A stretch of 13,954 nt of DNA from Bacteroidetes bacterium 4572_112 (GCA_002254285.1 NIUZ01000027.1:1-13954), one strand, 5' to 3'. Numbered from the stretch's first letter, positions 1 through 7,125 are shown. Translations and numbers: made by a program. The notes: generated by a model from the sequence alone, not told the origin.

Positions 1-165
1 TATGAATTTTAGAAATTTCATCAAATAAATTATTTTTATGTTGTTTGTCTTACTTATTAAAGAGATTATACACTATATTATACAATTGTCAAAAATAAAA
101 AAAAATATCACATCAATAGTTATCAAATATTAATAATTGTGACTAAGCTTTGTTTAAAACTTTCG

Positions 166-209
166 TATCTTTGAAGTGAATCAATTGACCATAGATATGA
201 CTATCTTTG
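166..209 (+). promoter_or_regulatory. Duplicated -7 promoter boxes of the hypothetical gene
   Basis: TATCTTTG occurs at 166-173 and again at 202-209, matching the Bacteroidota TAnnTTTG consensus. No well-spaced TTTG -33 box is seen for the first copy (the nearest, at 149-152, is only 13 bp away). For the second copy, TTTG at 170-173 inside the first repeat is 28 bp away. Either box could start transcription; the downstream one would give a leader of roughly 15-20 nt before the ATG at 233. Confidence 0.5.
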
Positions 210-237
210 AAGTGAATCAATTGACCATAGATATGAC
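166..237 (+). repeat. Perfect 36-bp tandem duplication over promoter and start region
   Basis: Bases 166-201 and 202-237 are identical and directly adjacent. Each unit begins with TATCTTTG, the Bacteroidota -7 box, followed two bases later by a GTG codon and near its end by an ATG. Because 36 is a multiple of three, both units are open in the frame of the downstream gene. The duplication therefore doubles the promoter box and the set of possible start codons. Confidence 0.95.
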
Positions 238-928
238 AAATGATATTGAATGTAAAAAACAGATAATAAAGTTATTAGCAACAAAGTCTGTTGCTAAGTA
301 TAAGGCTTTTGATAATGCAGAGATTGTGTTTGAAGATATTAAAAAATCATTACAAGCACTGATGGCTGATCTTAAAAAAGAGCTGAAAACTTTGGGCGAA
401 GATATTCCTGTGGAGTATAAAGAAGTGGGTAAGTATGAAATTGAGTTTAAAGTAGCAGGAGATCTACTGCTATTTTATATGCATACAAATATATTTGAAT
501 TCCCTAAATCGCATGCTGTTATGCAACAATCATATGTAAGGGATGACCCAACAAGAGCATACTGTGGAATAATTAGTATATATAATTTTTTGGCGGATTC
601 GTTTAAGTATAACAGACTAAATGATGTCGGTTATTTAATAGGTAGAATTTTCGTCAATAAAGACTCCAATTTTTTGGTAGAGGGGAAGCGACAAATGGGT
701 TTTATTTTTAATAATTATGGAACTCAAAAAATGAATGATGAATCCTTACAAAAAATCATAGAAACCGCACTTAAGTACTCCATAGAGCTCGATTTGATAG
801 TGCCTCCATACCGCTCAGTGAGCATTGTAAGCGTTCAAGAGATGCAAAATATCACGTCTAGCGTGTCTTTAAAAACGGGTAAACCATTGGGTTTTAGGAG
901 TAAAGCTGATGCTAAAAGTATGAAGTAA
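233..928 (+). CDS. Conserved hypothetical cytoplasmic protein
   Basis: I do not recognise a named family. From the ATG at 233 the product is about 231 residues. It has no signal peptide or membrane segment and is rich in charged residues, so it is probably cytoplasmic. The N-terminal third looks helical. The middle holds a distinctive stretch (RDDPTRAYCGIISIYNFLAD, then LNDVGYLIGRIFVNKD and VEGKRQMGF) of the kind seen in hypothetical proteins widespread in Bacteroidota. The C-terminus carries LKTGKPLGF. Open frame extends upstream to GTG 176 through the 36-bp duplication (other starts: ATG 197, GTG 212). I prefer 233 because the upstream codons lie on or just after the promoter boxes and would make a repetitive N-terminus. 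It is followed closely by the tRNA-Glu promoter. The function is unknown. Confidence 0.8.
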   Translation: MTNDIECKKQIIKLLATKSVAKYKAFDNAEIVFEDIKKSLQALMADLKKELKTLGEDIPVEYKEVGKYEIEFKVAGDLLLFYMHTNIFEFPKSHAVMQQSYVRDDPTRAYCGIISIYNFLADSFKYNRLNDVGYLIGRIFVNKDSNFLVEGKRQMGFIFNNYGTQKMNDESLQKIIETALKYSIELDLIVPPYRSVSIVSVQEMQNITSSVSLKTGKPLGFRSKADAKSMK

Positions 929-955
929 AAAAAATGAATTATTTTATATAATTTG

Positions 956-986
956 TTTGGCTGTGTAAAAATAAAGTATATCTTTG
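956..986 (+). promoter_or_regulatory. Promoter of tRNA-Glu/rpsT copy 1
   Basis: TTTG at 956-959, 19 bp, then TATCTTTG at 979-986 is an essentially perfect Bacteroidota housekeeping promoter. The block TATATCTTTGCAGTC (977-991) recurs before copy 2 at 1408-1422. The box ends 36 nt before the tRNA in both copies. A short hairpin (AGAAG 999-1003 with CTTCT 1010-1014) lies in the tRNA leader. Confidence 0.85.
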
Positions 987-1022
987 CAGTCCAATTAGAG
1001 AAGGTAAAACTTCTTCGAAAAT

Positions 1023-1094
1023 GGTCCGTTCGTCTAGGGGTTAGGACGCCAGGTTTTCATCCTGGTAACAGGGGTTCGATTCCCCTACGGACTA
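1023..1094 (+). tRNA. tRNA-Glu (anticodon UUC), copy 1
   Basis: The cloverleaf can be drawn by eye. The acceptor stem pairs GGTCCGT (1023-1029) with ACGGACT, with a G-U first pair and discriminator A1094. The anticodon stem CCAGG/CCTGG encloses the loop TTTTCAT, giving anticodon TTC. The T arm is AGGGG-TTCGATT-CCCCT. The 3' CCA is not encoded. The next gene is rpsT, 28 nt downstream with no terminator between, so the tRNA is probably processed out of a shared transcript. The sequence is identical to copy 2. Confidence 0.97.
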
Positions 1095-1122
1095 CTTTTT
1101 TATTTAATAAAAACATATCATT

Positions 1123-1305
1123 ATGGCTAATCATAAGTCTGCAATTAAGAGGATTAAAACAAGCGAGAAGAAAAGACTTCACAATAGATATTATGCTAGA
1201 AGCATGAGAAGTGCAATTCGTAACTTTGCTAAACGTGGTATTATCCATAAGAAGAAAGCGGCGAACTTAAAATCTAAGCTTACTAAACAAATTGCTGTAT
1301 TATAG
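1123..1305 (+). CDS. rpsT: 30S ribosomal protein S20, internally shortened (60 aa)
   Basis: S20 is a primary 16S rRNA-binding protein of the small subunit. The N-terminus (MANHKSAIKRIKTSEKKRLH, then NRYY) and the C-terminus (IIHKKKAANLKSKLTKQI) match S20 at both ends. The product is 60 residues, whereas Bacteroidota S20 is usually about 84. The missing part is central: the sequence passes from AIRNF straight into AKRG, so about 24 residues between the first helix and the conserved AK(x)nIIHK segment are absent, in frame. It is co-transcribed with the upstream tRNA-Glu and followed by a terminator. It could be a functional shortened S20, an inactive deletion copy with an intact gene elsewhere, or an assembly error; the sequence alone cannot decide. 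Family assignment is firm, function uncertain. Confidence 0.85.
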   Translation: MANHKSAIKRIKTSEKKRLHNRYYARSMRSAIRNFAKRGIIHKKKAANLKSKLTKQIAVL

Positions 1306-1328
1306 TATTTGTTTAAACGAAATTATGA

Positions 1329-1360
1329 AGCCTCTAGATTGATTTTTAGAGGCTTTTTTT
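1329..1360 (+). terminator. Rho-independent terminator after rpsT copy 1
   Basis: AGCCTCTA (1329-1336) pairs with TAGAGGCT (1347-1354) around a 10-nt loop, followed by a run of T to 1360. It lies 24 nt after the rpsT stop. Confidence 0.9.
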
Positions 1361-1409
1361 AATGAAAAAAAAACTGCAAAAAAAGATTATATTATCTTGA
1401 AATAAACTA

Positions 1410-1417
1410 TATCTTTG
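1410..1417 (+). promoter_or_regulatory. Promoter -7 box of tRNA-Glu copy 2
   Basis: TATCTTTG sits in the same context as in copy 1 and, again, ends 36 nt before the tRNA. No good TTTG -33 box is visible at the expected distance, so this copy may be weaker. A leader hairpin with a 7-bp stem (AAAGAAG 1428-1434, CTTCTTT 1441-1447) occupies the same place as the 5-bp one in copy 1. Confidence 0.7.
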
Positions 1418-1453
1418 CAGTCGAAATAAAGAAGCTTATACTTCTTTAGAAAT

Positions 1454-1525
1454 GGTCCGTTCGTCTAGGGGTTAGGACGCCAGGTTTTCATCCTGGTAAC
1501 AGGGGTTCGATTCCCCTACGGACTA
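1454..1525 (+). tRNA. tRNA-Glu (anticodon UUC), copy 2
   Basis: All 72 nt are identical to copy 1, including the loop TTTTCAT with anticodon TTC, and CCA is again not encoded. It lies 431 bp downstream of copy 1 with its own promoter box. The spacer to the following rpsT fragment differs from copy 1 in length and sequence, while the tRNA and the rpsT 5' part are identical. Confidence 0.97.
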
Positions 1526-1562
1526 CTTTTTTTATTTTATTAATACATAAAAATAATACATA

Positions 1563-1688
1563 ATGGCTAATCATAAGTCTGCAATTAAGAGGATTAAAAC
1601 AAGCGAGAAGAAAAGACTTCACAATAGATATTATGCTAGAAGCATGAGAAGTGCAATTCGTAACTTGCAAATAATTACTTTGAAATAA
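1563..1688 (+). pseudogene. rpsT: Truncated S20 gene, copy 2 (41 aa)
   Basis: The first 104 nt (1563-1666, 34 codons through AIRN) are identical to rpsT copy 1. The match then ends abruptly: the frame continues as LQIITLK and stops at 1686-1688. All of the S20 C-terminal half is missing. The break is at the same spot (after CGTAACTT) where copy 1 has its internal deletion. A 41-residue S20 N-terminal helix is unlikely to work as a ribosomal protein, so I call it a pseudogene, although it still has a promoter and terminator. Confidence 0.8.
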
Positions 1689-1704
1689 GTAAATATAGAT
1701 ATAA

Positions 1705-1741
1705 AAAAAACCTCTAAATCATTTGATTTAGAGGTTTTTTT
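1705..1741. terminator. Bidirectional terminator between rpsT copy 2 and the serine hydrolase
   Basis: CCTCTAAATC (1711-1720) pairs with GATTTAGAGG (1725-1734) around ATTT. A-rich sequence precedes the stem and a T run follows it, so it can end transcription from both convergent genes. Confidence 0.9.
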
Positions 1742-1757
1742 GTGCCCATAATTATGA

Positions 1758-3095
1758 TTATTCAAAGGCTGATACAACTTCGCTTACAAATTTATTATAG
1801 TCAAACTCTCCTTTTTTAGAAATGCCAAAGCGTACTATTACGAGCTTTTTTGATGGTATAATATATACTCTTTGCCCTTGATAGCCATCAGCAAAGTATG
1901 TATCCTTAGGAGCGTCGGGTACTTCATGTCCTCCTTGGTTTAACCAAAATTGTGCACCATATTTTCCTTCCGAATTTGGAGCTATTTCTTGAGTGAAATT
2001 TACCCAACTAGGGTTAACAATAGTATCGCCAAACCAAACCCCATTCTGTAAGTATAATAAACCATACCTTGCCCAATCTCTTGCTGGAGCATATGTATAT
2101 GATGAACCTATGAATGTTCCAGCGGCATCAGTTTCCATTATTGTATGGTTCATTCCTACTCTATGGAATAGCTCTTTATATGTCCAATTCCAATATTCAT
2201 TATTATTCGCAAACTGTCTCTTTATTATCTCTTGAAGTATATTTGATGTTCCCGAAGAATAGTACCATTCAGTATCTGGAGCTTTTTTCGCTGGCATAGA
2301 TAATGCATATTTACCTACATCACCTTTGTCATAAAGCATTATTGTTGCTTCTGATATATCGCCATAATCTTCGGTCCACTTTAAGCCTGAGTTCATTTGC
2401 AAAAGGCTCTTTGTTGTTATATTTTTTCTATCATCATTTTGCCATTCATCAATTGGTGCTGCTTCATTAATGTTTATTCTACCTTCTTTCACCAACATTC
2501 CCATCATTGTATTTGTAATGCTTTTGCTCATCGACCAGCCTAGTATAGGAGTTGTTTCGTCAAAACCATCAGCATATTGTTCCCATTTCACTAAGGTGTC
2601 GTAAGCTACAATAATTGCTCTTGTATTTCCTTGTGCCATAGCTGATTCTATAGCAGAATTTAGTTTTTCATTATTAACATTATTTGCCTCTATATCCCTA
2701 TCTTTATCTCCAATAGGCCAATAGTTATCTTTTTCAATTATTCTATAAGCTTGATCACAATTTTGTGATTTAACCATTTCTATATTATAATTACTTAGAA
2801 GTGTACAGCCTAATCCATTTCTGTAGATTGCTACTTGCTCACCAAATCCAAAAAAATCACTTGTTACGGTTTTATTGTCCATATCTACAATACTAGTAGC
2901 TAAATTTACAGGAAAAAAGTTGATGTCAAGCTTTTCAATGCTCCGCTGAGTTCTGCCTGCAACAAATATTCCTGAAGCTATATTCTTAGCCGCAAATCCT
3001 GTAAAAATAGTTGATCTATCAATTAAGTATTTAGCTAGTATGCCGAATCCTAATAGTAAAATCACTATAAAAGCAATTGTAATTTTCTTAATCAT
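1758..3095 (-). CDS. Membrane-anchored serine hydrolase, beta-lactamase/NylB-like family
   Basis: The protein has 445 residues. An N-terminal hydrophobic segment (about 5-22, after MIKK) without a clear cleavage site suggests an inner-membrane anchor with the enzyme in the periplasm. The serine beta-lactamase fold is indicated by S188-M-S-K191 (SxxK, nucleophile and general base), the YSS triad at 279-281 (second motif) and GYQGQ around 404-408 near the third-motif strand. This YSSG plus GxxG pattern resembles 6-aminohexanoate-dimer hydrolases and class-C-like esterases rather than true beta-lactamases, which have YxN and KTG. The substrate is unknown; antibiotic resistance should not be inferred. 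The gene stands alone, convergent with rpsT copy 2 and divergent from the mltF-like gene. Confidence 0.88.
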   Translation of the reverse strand: MIKKITIAFIVILLLGFGILAKYLIDRSTIFTGFAAKNIASGIFVAGRTQRSIEKLDINFFPVNLATSIVDMDNKTVTSDFFGFGEQVAIYRNGLGCTLLSNYNIEMVKSQNCDQAYRIIEKDNYWPIGDKDRDIEANNVNNEKLNSAIESAMAQGNTRAIIVAYDTLVKWEQYADGFDETTPILGWSMSKSITNTMMGMLVKEGRININEAAPIDEWQNDDRKNITTKSLLQMNSGLKWTEDYGDISEATIMLYDKGDVGKYALSMPAKKAPDTEWYYSSGTSNILQEIIKRQFANNNEYWNWTYKELFHRVGMNHTIMETDAAGTFIGSSYTYAPARDWARYGLLYLQNGVWFGDTIVNPSWVNFTQEIAPNSEGKYGAQFWLNQGGHEVPDAPKDTYFADGYQGQRVYIIPSKKLVIVRFGISKKGEFDYNKFVSEVVSAFE

Positions 3096-3157
3096 AATGA
3101 GTTAGTTTTGTTTAGTATCTGTATTTTTTAATTTGTGTAGTGCAATTATAGTGATTT

Positions 3158-3190
3158 TTTGTGAATTTATGACATTTTTTCTTATCTTCG
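3158..3190 (+). promoter_or_regulatory. Promoter of the mltF-like gene
   Basis: TTTG (3158-3161), 21 bp, then TATCTTCG (3183-3190), one base off the TAnnTTTG consensus. The ATG at 3198 is only 7 bases after the box, so the transcript would have almost no 5' leader. Confidence 0.65.
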
Positions 3191-3197
3191 CTAATAT

Positions 3198-4646
3198 ATG
3201 ATACTACGCAAATCACAGATTTTTTCAATATTATTTTTCTTCATGACGGCTTTATTGCTTTCGTGTAATTCTGATAATAAAACTAAACAAGCGGTTCCTA
3301 TTGCTAAACAAACAGATTTACCGCTTTATGATTCGGTTTATCATAATATTTTGGATAATGAGAAAATTAGAATTATTACTCATAATAATTCCACAGGCTA
3401 TTTTGTATATAGAGGTAGCCCTATGGGATTTCATTATGATTTAATAAAGCTTTTTGCTAAGAAACATAATTTATCGGTAGAAATAATAGTTGAAGATAAT
3501 TTGAATAAAGCAGTTGAAATGCTTAATAATAAAGAGGTTGACCTCTGCGCGTTTGATATTACAGAAACCAGAGAACGTGCAAAGTCTGTATTATATACCT
3601 ATCCTATTGGTTATAATAGACAGGTTTTGGTGCAGCGAAAGAAATATGGAAAACGTAAGAATGATGATTCTGAATTTGTAAGCAGTTTTCTTGACATAGA
3701 TAGTAAGGATGTATATGTTGCTAAGGGTACAATATTTAAGCAACAAATTGAGCATTTGGAGGATATTAGTAATACCAATATTAATGTTATTGAGGACTCG
3801 GTATATACAATGGAGGAGCTAATACAGCTTGTTGCTGATGGTAAAATAGATTATACAGCATGCGATGAACGTATTGCTAAAGCTAACTCTACCTATGTGA
3901 GTAATATTGATTATTCGTTGCACTTAAGTATTGATCAAAAGTTAGGGTGGGTGGGTGCACTTGGCTCCGATTCACTTATAAAGATGATTAACGATTGGCT
4001 AATTCCTTTTAGTAAAACAACTCGCTTTGCTATAATTAGAAATAAGTATTTTAGAACACAAAAGCAGAGTTTTTATACAAAAACTGAATTTGCACCTTTA
4101 AGAGGCGGGTCGCTTTCGCCATACGACAAAATAATTAAGAAGTATGCTAAAGAAATAGGATGGGATTGGCGATTGCTGACAGCAGTAGTTTATCAGGAGT
4201 CGCGATTTAATCCAAATGCTGGAAGTTGGATAGGGGCACAGGGCTTGATGCAATTGATGCCTGCTACAGCTACAAAATTTGGAGTTACAGATGCAACTGA
4301 TCCTGAGCAAAGTATTAGAGCAGGAGCTAAATACTTAAAATTGCTTCAAAAAAGATTTCAGAGTGACTCTACCATTAGTGAAATAGATCAAATTAAGTTT
4401 TCATTGGCAGCTTATAATGTAGGCTATGGACATGTGATTGATGCTCGAAAGCTAGCAAAGAAGCATGAAGGGCATAATAATGTATGGACACAGAATGTAG
4501 ACACCTTTATTTTACTTAAGATGAAACCTAAATATTATAATGATCCTGTTGTGAAATATGGTTATTGTAGAGGTTCAGAACCATATAAGTATGTTGAGCG
4601 TATAATGAATTTGTATAATGATTATAGGAATGTAACAAGTGAGTAG
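3198..4646 (+). CDS. mltF: MltF-type lytic murein transglycosylase lipoprotein
   Basis: The product has 482 residues. A lipoprotein signal with lipobox LLSC (C23) places it in the periplasm on a membrane. Residues about 55-290 resemble the family 3 extracellular solute-binding domain (segments YRGSPMGFHYDLIKLFAKKH, DLCAFDITETRERA), the regulatory part of MltF. Residues about 303-470 form the GH23 lysozyme-like transglycosylase domain: catalytic Glu334 in YQESRFNP, then GAQGLMQLMPATA and SLAAYNVGYGH. The enzyme cleaves the MurNAc-GlcNAc bond of peptidoglycan with formation of 1,6-anhydroMurNAc, and MltF-type enzymes are tuned by muropeptide binding to the N-terminal domain. Length fits the family. 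I chose the first ATG because it gives a complete signal peptide with positive residues (RK). It is a single-gene unit ending in a shared terminator. Confidence 0.93.
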   Translation: MILRKSQIFSILFFFMTALLLSCNSDNKTKQAVPIAKQTDLPLYDSVYHNILDNEKIRIITHNNSTGYFVYRGSPMGFHYDLIKLFAKKHNLSVEIIVEDNLNKAVEMLNNKEVDLCAFDITETRERAKSVLYTYPIGYNRQVLVQRKKYGKRKNDDSEFVSSFLDIDSKDVYVAKGTIFKQQIEHLEDISNTNINVIEDSVYTMEELIQLVADGKIDYTACDERIAKANSTYVSNIDYSLHLSIDQKLGWVGALGSDSLIKMINDWLIPFSKTTRFAIIRNKYFRTQKQSFYTKTEFAPLRGGSLSPYDKIIKKYAKEIGWDWRLLTAVVYQESRFNPNAGSWIGAQGLMQLMPATATKFGVTDATDPEQSIRAGAKYLKLLQKRFQSDSTISEIDQIKFSLAAYNVGYGHVIDARKLAKKHEGHNNVWTQNVDTFILLKMKPKYYNDPVVKYGYCRGSEPYKYVERIMNLYNDYRNVTSE

Positions 4647-4670
4647 TTATATATAAAACTTCTAATAATA

Positions 4671-4706
4671 AAAAAAGCCATTTTTCAATAAAGAAAAATG
4701 GCTTTT
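4671..4706. terminator. Bidirectional terminator between mltF and the beta-barrel gene
   Basis: AAAAGCCATTTTTC (4673-4686) pairs with GAAAAATGGCTTTT (4693-4706) around AATAAA. It has A/T tails on both sides and lies between convergent genes. Confidence 0.88.
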
Positions 4707-4724
4707 AATATATTTTGATGTTTA

Positions 4725-5150
4725 CTACATTTTCATAGTTAAACCAAGACCAGCAGTACCACCACTATTGTGTCCACTACCAAACTCAAGGTAAATACCC
4801 CATTTTTCATTCCAAAACCAACGACCACCAATCTGAAGGCCTATGTCTACACCACTAGTTTCAGAAACTCCGCCACCAATCCAAGTAGAAAAACCAGCGT
4901 TAGCGCCAGCATATAAATCCCAAGCTGCAGGTAATCCAATTAAGTCATCAAAATAGTAATTAGCTTTTACACCTATGTTTAGCCAATCAAGGTTAAGATT
5001 TGTTCCTGCAAAAGGAGAGATTGCTACTGGAGTTGCAACAGGTATGTCATAACTAACTCCTACAATACCAAAGTTTAATTGGCTAGTTGCTTGAGCAAAT
5101 GTAAATGTTGTTGTTGCAATAAATGCAATTAATAGTAAAACTTTTTTCAT
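4725..5150 (-). CDS. Small outer-membrane beta-barrel-like protein
   Basis: The protein has 141 residues. A classic Sec signal peptide (MKK, hydrophobic 4-17, cleavage likely after FAQA) would leave about 120 residues. The mature part is built of alternating hydrophobic and polar strands rich in Gly, Trp and Tyr (NFGIVGVSYDIP, LNIGVKANYYF, GVDIGLQIGGRWFW, GIYLEFGSG, AGLGLTMKM). This fits a small, probably eight-stranded outer-membrane barrel. I recognise no specific family and see no catalytic motif. It is monocistronic, with a promoter box about 50 bp upstream. Function unknown. Confidence 0.75.
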   Translation of the reverse strand: MKKVLLLIAFIATTTFTFAQATSQLNFGIVGVSYDIPVATPVAISPFAGTNLNLDWLNIGVKANYYFDDLIGLPAAWDLYAGANAGFSTWIGGGVSETSGVDIGLQIGGRWFWNEKWGIYLEFGSGHNSGGTAGLGLTMKM

Positions 5151-5197
5151 AATCTAATTTAAATGTTATTCTTAATATTCCTTTTAATTAAGTGGTA

Positions 5198-5205
5198 CAA
5201 AAATA
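5198..5205 (-). promoter_or_regulatory. Promoter -7 box of the beta-barrel gene
   Basis: On the minus strand this reads TATTTTTG, a full match to TAnnTTTG, 47 bp upstream of the ATG at 5150. No clear TTTG -33 box is present. The rest of the 5151-5410 intergenic region is AT-rich with nothing else I can support. Confidence 0.55.
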
Positions 5206-5410
5206 TATTAAATTTTGTTGTATTATGGTATTCTTATTTGTTGAGTTGTTAAATTAACTAAAAAACGGAGTCTGTTTGTAATTGTTTTTTTCTTTCATAC
5301 ACCTTTATTTTATTGGGCTTACATGGTATAAGTGTTATTATTATTGATATATTTTTAATAAAATGCTAATTTTCAAGAGTAAAGTATGCAGAAACTAATC
5401 TAAAAAGCAA

Positions 5411-5449
5411 AAAAAAGCTACTAAACATATTCTGTTTAGTAGCTTTTTT
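5411..5449 (-). terminator. Strong terminator of the rhodanese/b561/octahaem operon
   Basis: A perfect 17-bp stem (5411-5427 with 5433-5449, core GCTACTAAACA) with the 5-nt loop TATTC and T tracts on either strand. It lies 15 bp beyond the stop of the rhodanese gene. Confidence 0.92.
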
Positions 5450-5464
5450 CTTTAATTAGTAGTT

Positions 5465-5980
5465 TTAGCAACCTCCAACTTCTTCACCAGTATCATGTGT
5501 CAGTTCTAAGTTCTTTTCTTGCTCTAGAGGATATTTAGTTTCCCAAGATTTGAAACCACCTTTAAGATATCTTACATTAGTATATCCTAATTCTTTTAAA
5601 GCATTTATGGTTAGTATGCTTCTTTTTCCTTTTTTACAAACTAATACTATAGCTCCATCCTTGGTAGGAGGGTATAACATTTGATTCTCCCAAAAAGCGT
5701 CATTTCCCATTTTAAACTCAATAACTCCACGAGGAATATTTACCGCAACAGGAATATAGCCTGGGTTAAATTCAAAACCTTCTCTCACGTCAATTACGAG
5801 AATGTCAGCAGTATCTAATAATGCATGTAAATCTTCAACCTTAATTGAGATAGCATCAATTGATACTTCGGCAATTTTATCATCTACACTATTATAATGC
5901 TTTACTTCATTATTACTGCACGATATAAAAAATATCAAGCTTAATATTAATGGTATTTTAATTAATAAATTGTATTTCAT
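5465..5980 (-). CDS. Periplasmic rhodanese-domain lipoprotein with C-terminal Cys
   Basis: The 171-residue protein has a lipoprotein signal with lipobox FISC (C21), so the rhodanese acts outside the cytoplasm. The single rhodanese domain spans about 42-150: VIDVREGFEFNPGYIPVAVN (the usual DxRxxxEFxxGHIPGAxN motif with P-G-Y for G-H), the active loop C115-KKGKRS typical of an active sulfurtransferase, and the end motif VRYLKGGFKSW. The last residues are GEEVGGC, ending in Cys171 on a short flexible tail. It is the last gene of the second octahaem/b561-PAS unit, 26 nt after the b561-PAS gene. This suggests it takes or delivers sulfane sulfur (persulfide on C115) for that respiratory chain. The substrate is unknown. 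Confidence 0.9.
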   Translation of the reverse strand: MKYNLLIKIPLILSLIFFISCSNNEVKHYNSVDDKIAEVSIDAISIKVEDLHALLDTADILVIDVREGFEFNPGYIPVAVNIPRGVIEFKMGNDAFWENQMLYPPTKDGAIVLVCKKGKRSILTINALKELGYTNVRYLKGGFKSWETKYPLEQEKNLELTHDTGEEVGGC

Positions 5981-6006
5981 GGTTAATGTATTTAGTTGTT
6001 TATATT

Positions 6007-7125
6007 TTATTTATTGTTTTCGTTATCCCATTGTAGTTTAGTAGCATTATCTCTATCGATATTAATAATAATGCCTTCTACTCCTACAATTTTATTGTCT
6101 TTTGTAAATGGAGTCATTGTTAAAGTATGATATCCAATGGATCCATCCTTGCAATGACGAATTACTAAACCGTGCTCTACGGTTTCCCCTTTAAGTACTT
6201 TATTAAAGGTTTCTTGTAGTTGTGCAAATGAGTCTTTTGAACGCGATAAACTATAGTTTTTACCAATAATTTCATCTATCGACTCATATTTATATAAACT
6301 TACCCACGATTCATTCACTTCTTGATATGTGCCGTCCATTCCTATTCTAAAATATCCAGCTCCACTATTAGATATTACGTCGTGTAATTTATTATTGCAT
6401 TTAACACCAAGTTTAGCCTCGGTTTCCATTAGAGCTTCATCAAGGAATGCGCTTCTGTCTTTATTAGTAATAAGATTATACTTAGCTACTTTAAGACTGT
6501 ATTCCATCTCACTTTTCACCATTTCTTTGGCTTCCTGTTCACTCATCTCTTCCCAACCTGTAATCATTGCTTGAATGCTTGATAGAGGTTTATGGCCTGT
6601 TGTTGTTAAATATACGTGTGCTATTATAAACACTATTAAAAAGAAAGCTCCCAAAGTATGAACTGCTGCTACTGGCCCTAAACTTCCTAAAACAAATGTT
6701 TCGTTAGGGTATATTAAGTACATATATGCAAAACCCGATAACACCATTACAGGTATTACCAATATTTTTAATCCTAGGTATATTAACCTTTGCAGCGGAT
6801 TAAACTTATTGTATACAAGTTTATTTGTTGGATGCTCAGCTCCCTTAAATATGCCCGTAATATAGTATTGTGCTTGTTCTTTCACTAGTTTTATTGTAGG
6901 AATATACTGCCTCCATTCTCCAGTTGTGAAGTGCCAAAATATTGCAAATATAATTAGTGCTAGGAATCCCCATGCTGTTCTATCATGAATCATTACCGCT
7001 TCTCTGTATCCAAAGAGTTCATAAAAACCATGGATTTCGAAGCCTGTTAATGCGAGCATTACTATTAGCGTAACTTGGGTCCAATGCCAAAACCTCTCAA
7101 ATCCTTTATATATATATACTTTCAT
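6007..7125 (-). CDS. Cytochrome b561-type membrane subunit fused to PAS (module B)
   Basis: The protein has 372 residues. The N-terminal part (1-180) is a four-helix dihaem cytochrome b of the thiosulfate-reductase/hydrogenase cytochrome b type: FERFWHWTQ start, helices at about 16-33, 51-67, 120-138 and 152-175. Candidate haem ligands are H14, H47, H156 and H170. Such subunits pass electrons between quinone and periplasmic partners. A charged linker follows (conserved AMITGWEEMSEQEA, about 186-199). A PAS domain lies at about 250-358 (NSGAGYFRIGMDGTYQEVNE, then a C-terminal sheet with GYHTLTMTPF and GVEGIIINID). With four helices both ends should be cytoplasmic, so the PAS would face the cytosol. 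There is no kinase, GGDEF or DNA-binding output, so the PAS may act on the cytochrome itself. It lies 63 nt downstream of the octahaem cytochrome gene. Confidence 0.9.
   Translation of the reverse strand: MKVYIYKGFERFWHWTQVTLIVMLALTGFEIHGFYELFGYREAVMIHDRTAWGFLALIIFAIFWHFTTGEWRQYIPTIKLVKEQAQYYITGIFKGAEHPTNKLVYNKFNPLQRLIYLGLKILVIPVMVLSGFAYMYLIYPNETFVLGSLGPVAAVHTLGAFFLIVFIIAHVYLTTTGHKPLSSIQAMITGWEEMSEQEAKEMVKSEMEYSLKVAKYNLITNKDRSAFLDEALMETEAKLGVKCNNKLHDVISNSGAGYFRIGMDGTYQEVNESWVSLYKYESIDEIIGKNYSLSRSKDSFAQLQETFNKVLKGETVEHGLVIRHCKDGSIGYHTLTMTPFTKDNKIVGVEGIIINIDRDNATKLQWDNENNK

Noticed and set aside
166..237. Possible CRISPR repeat pair
   Set aside because: The two 36-bp units are directly adjacent with no spacer, only two copies exist, and no cas genes are present.
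953..1248. Open frames on both strands across tRNA-Glu copy 1 (similar one at 1488-1670 across copy 2)
   Set aside because: They run through the tRNA and the rpsT sequence in other frames; the similar peptides only reflect the duplicated RNA and S20 genes.
1023..1525. Duplicated tRNA as attachment-site scars of an integrated element
   Set aside because: The duplication includes the promoter and the rpsT 5' part, the interval is only about 430 bp, and there is no integrase or cargo.
1758..3095. Antibiotic-resistance beta-lactamase
   Set aside because: It has SxxK but YSS instead of YxN and no KTG/KSG box; it looks like an esterase/amide hydrolase of the wider family.
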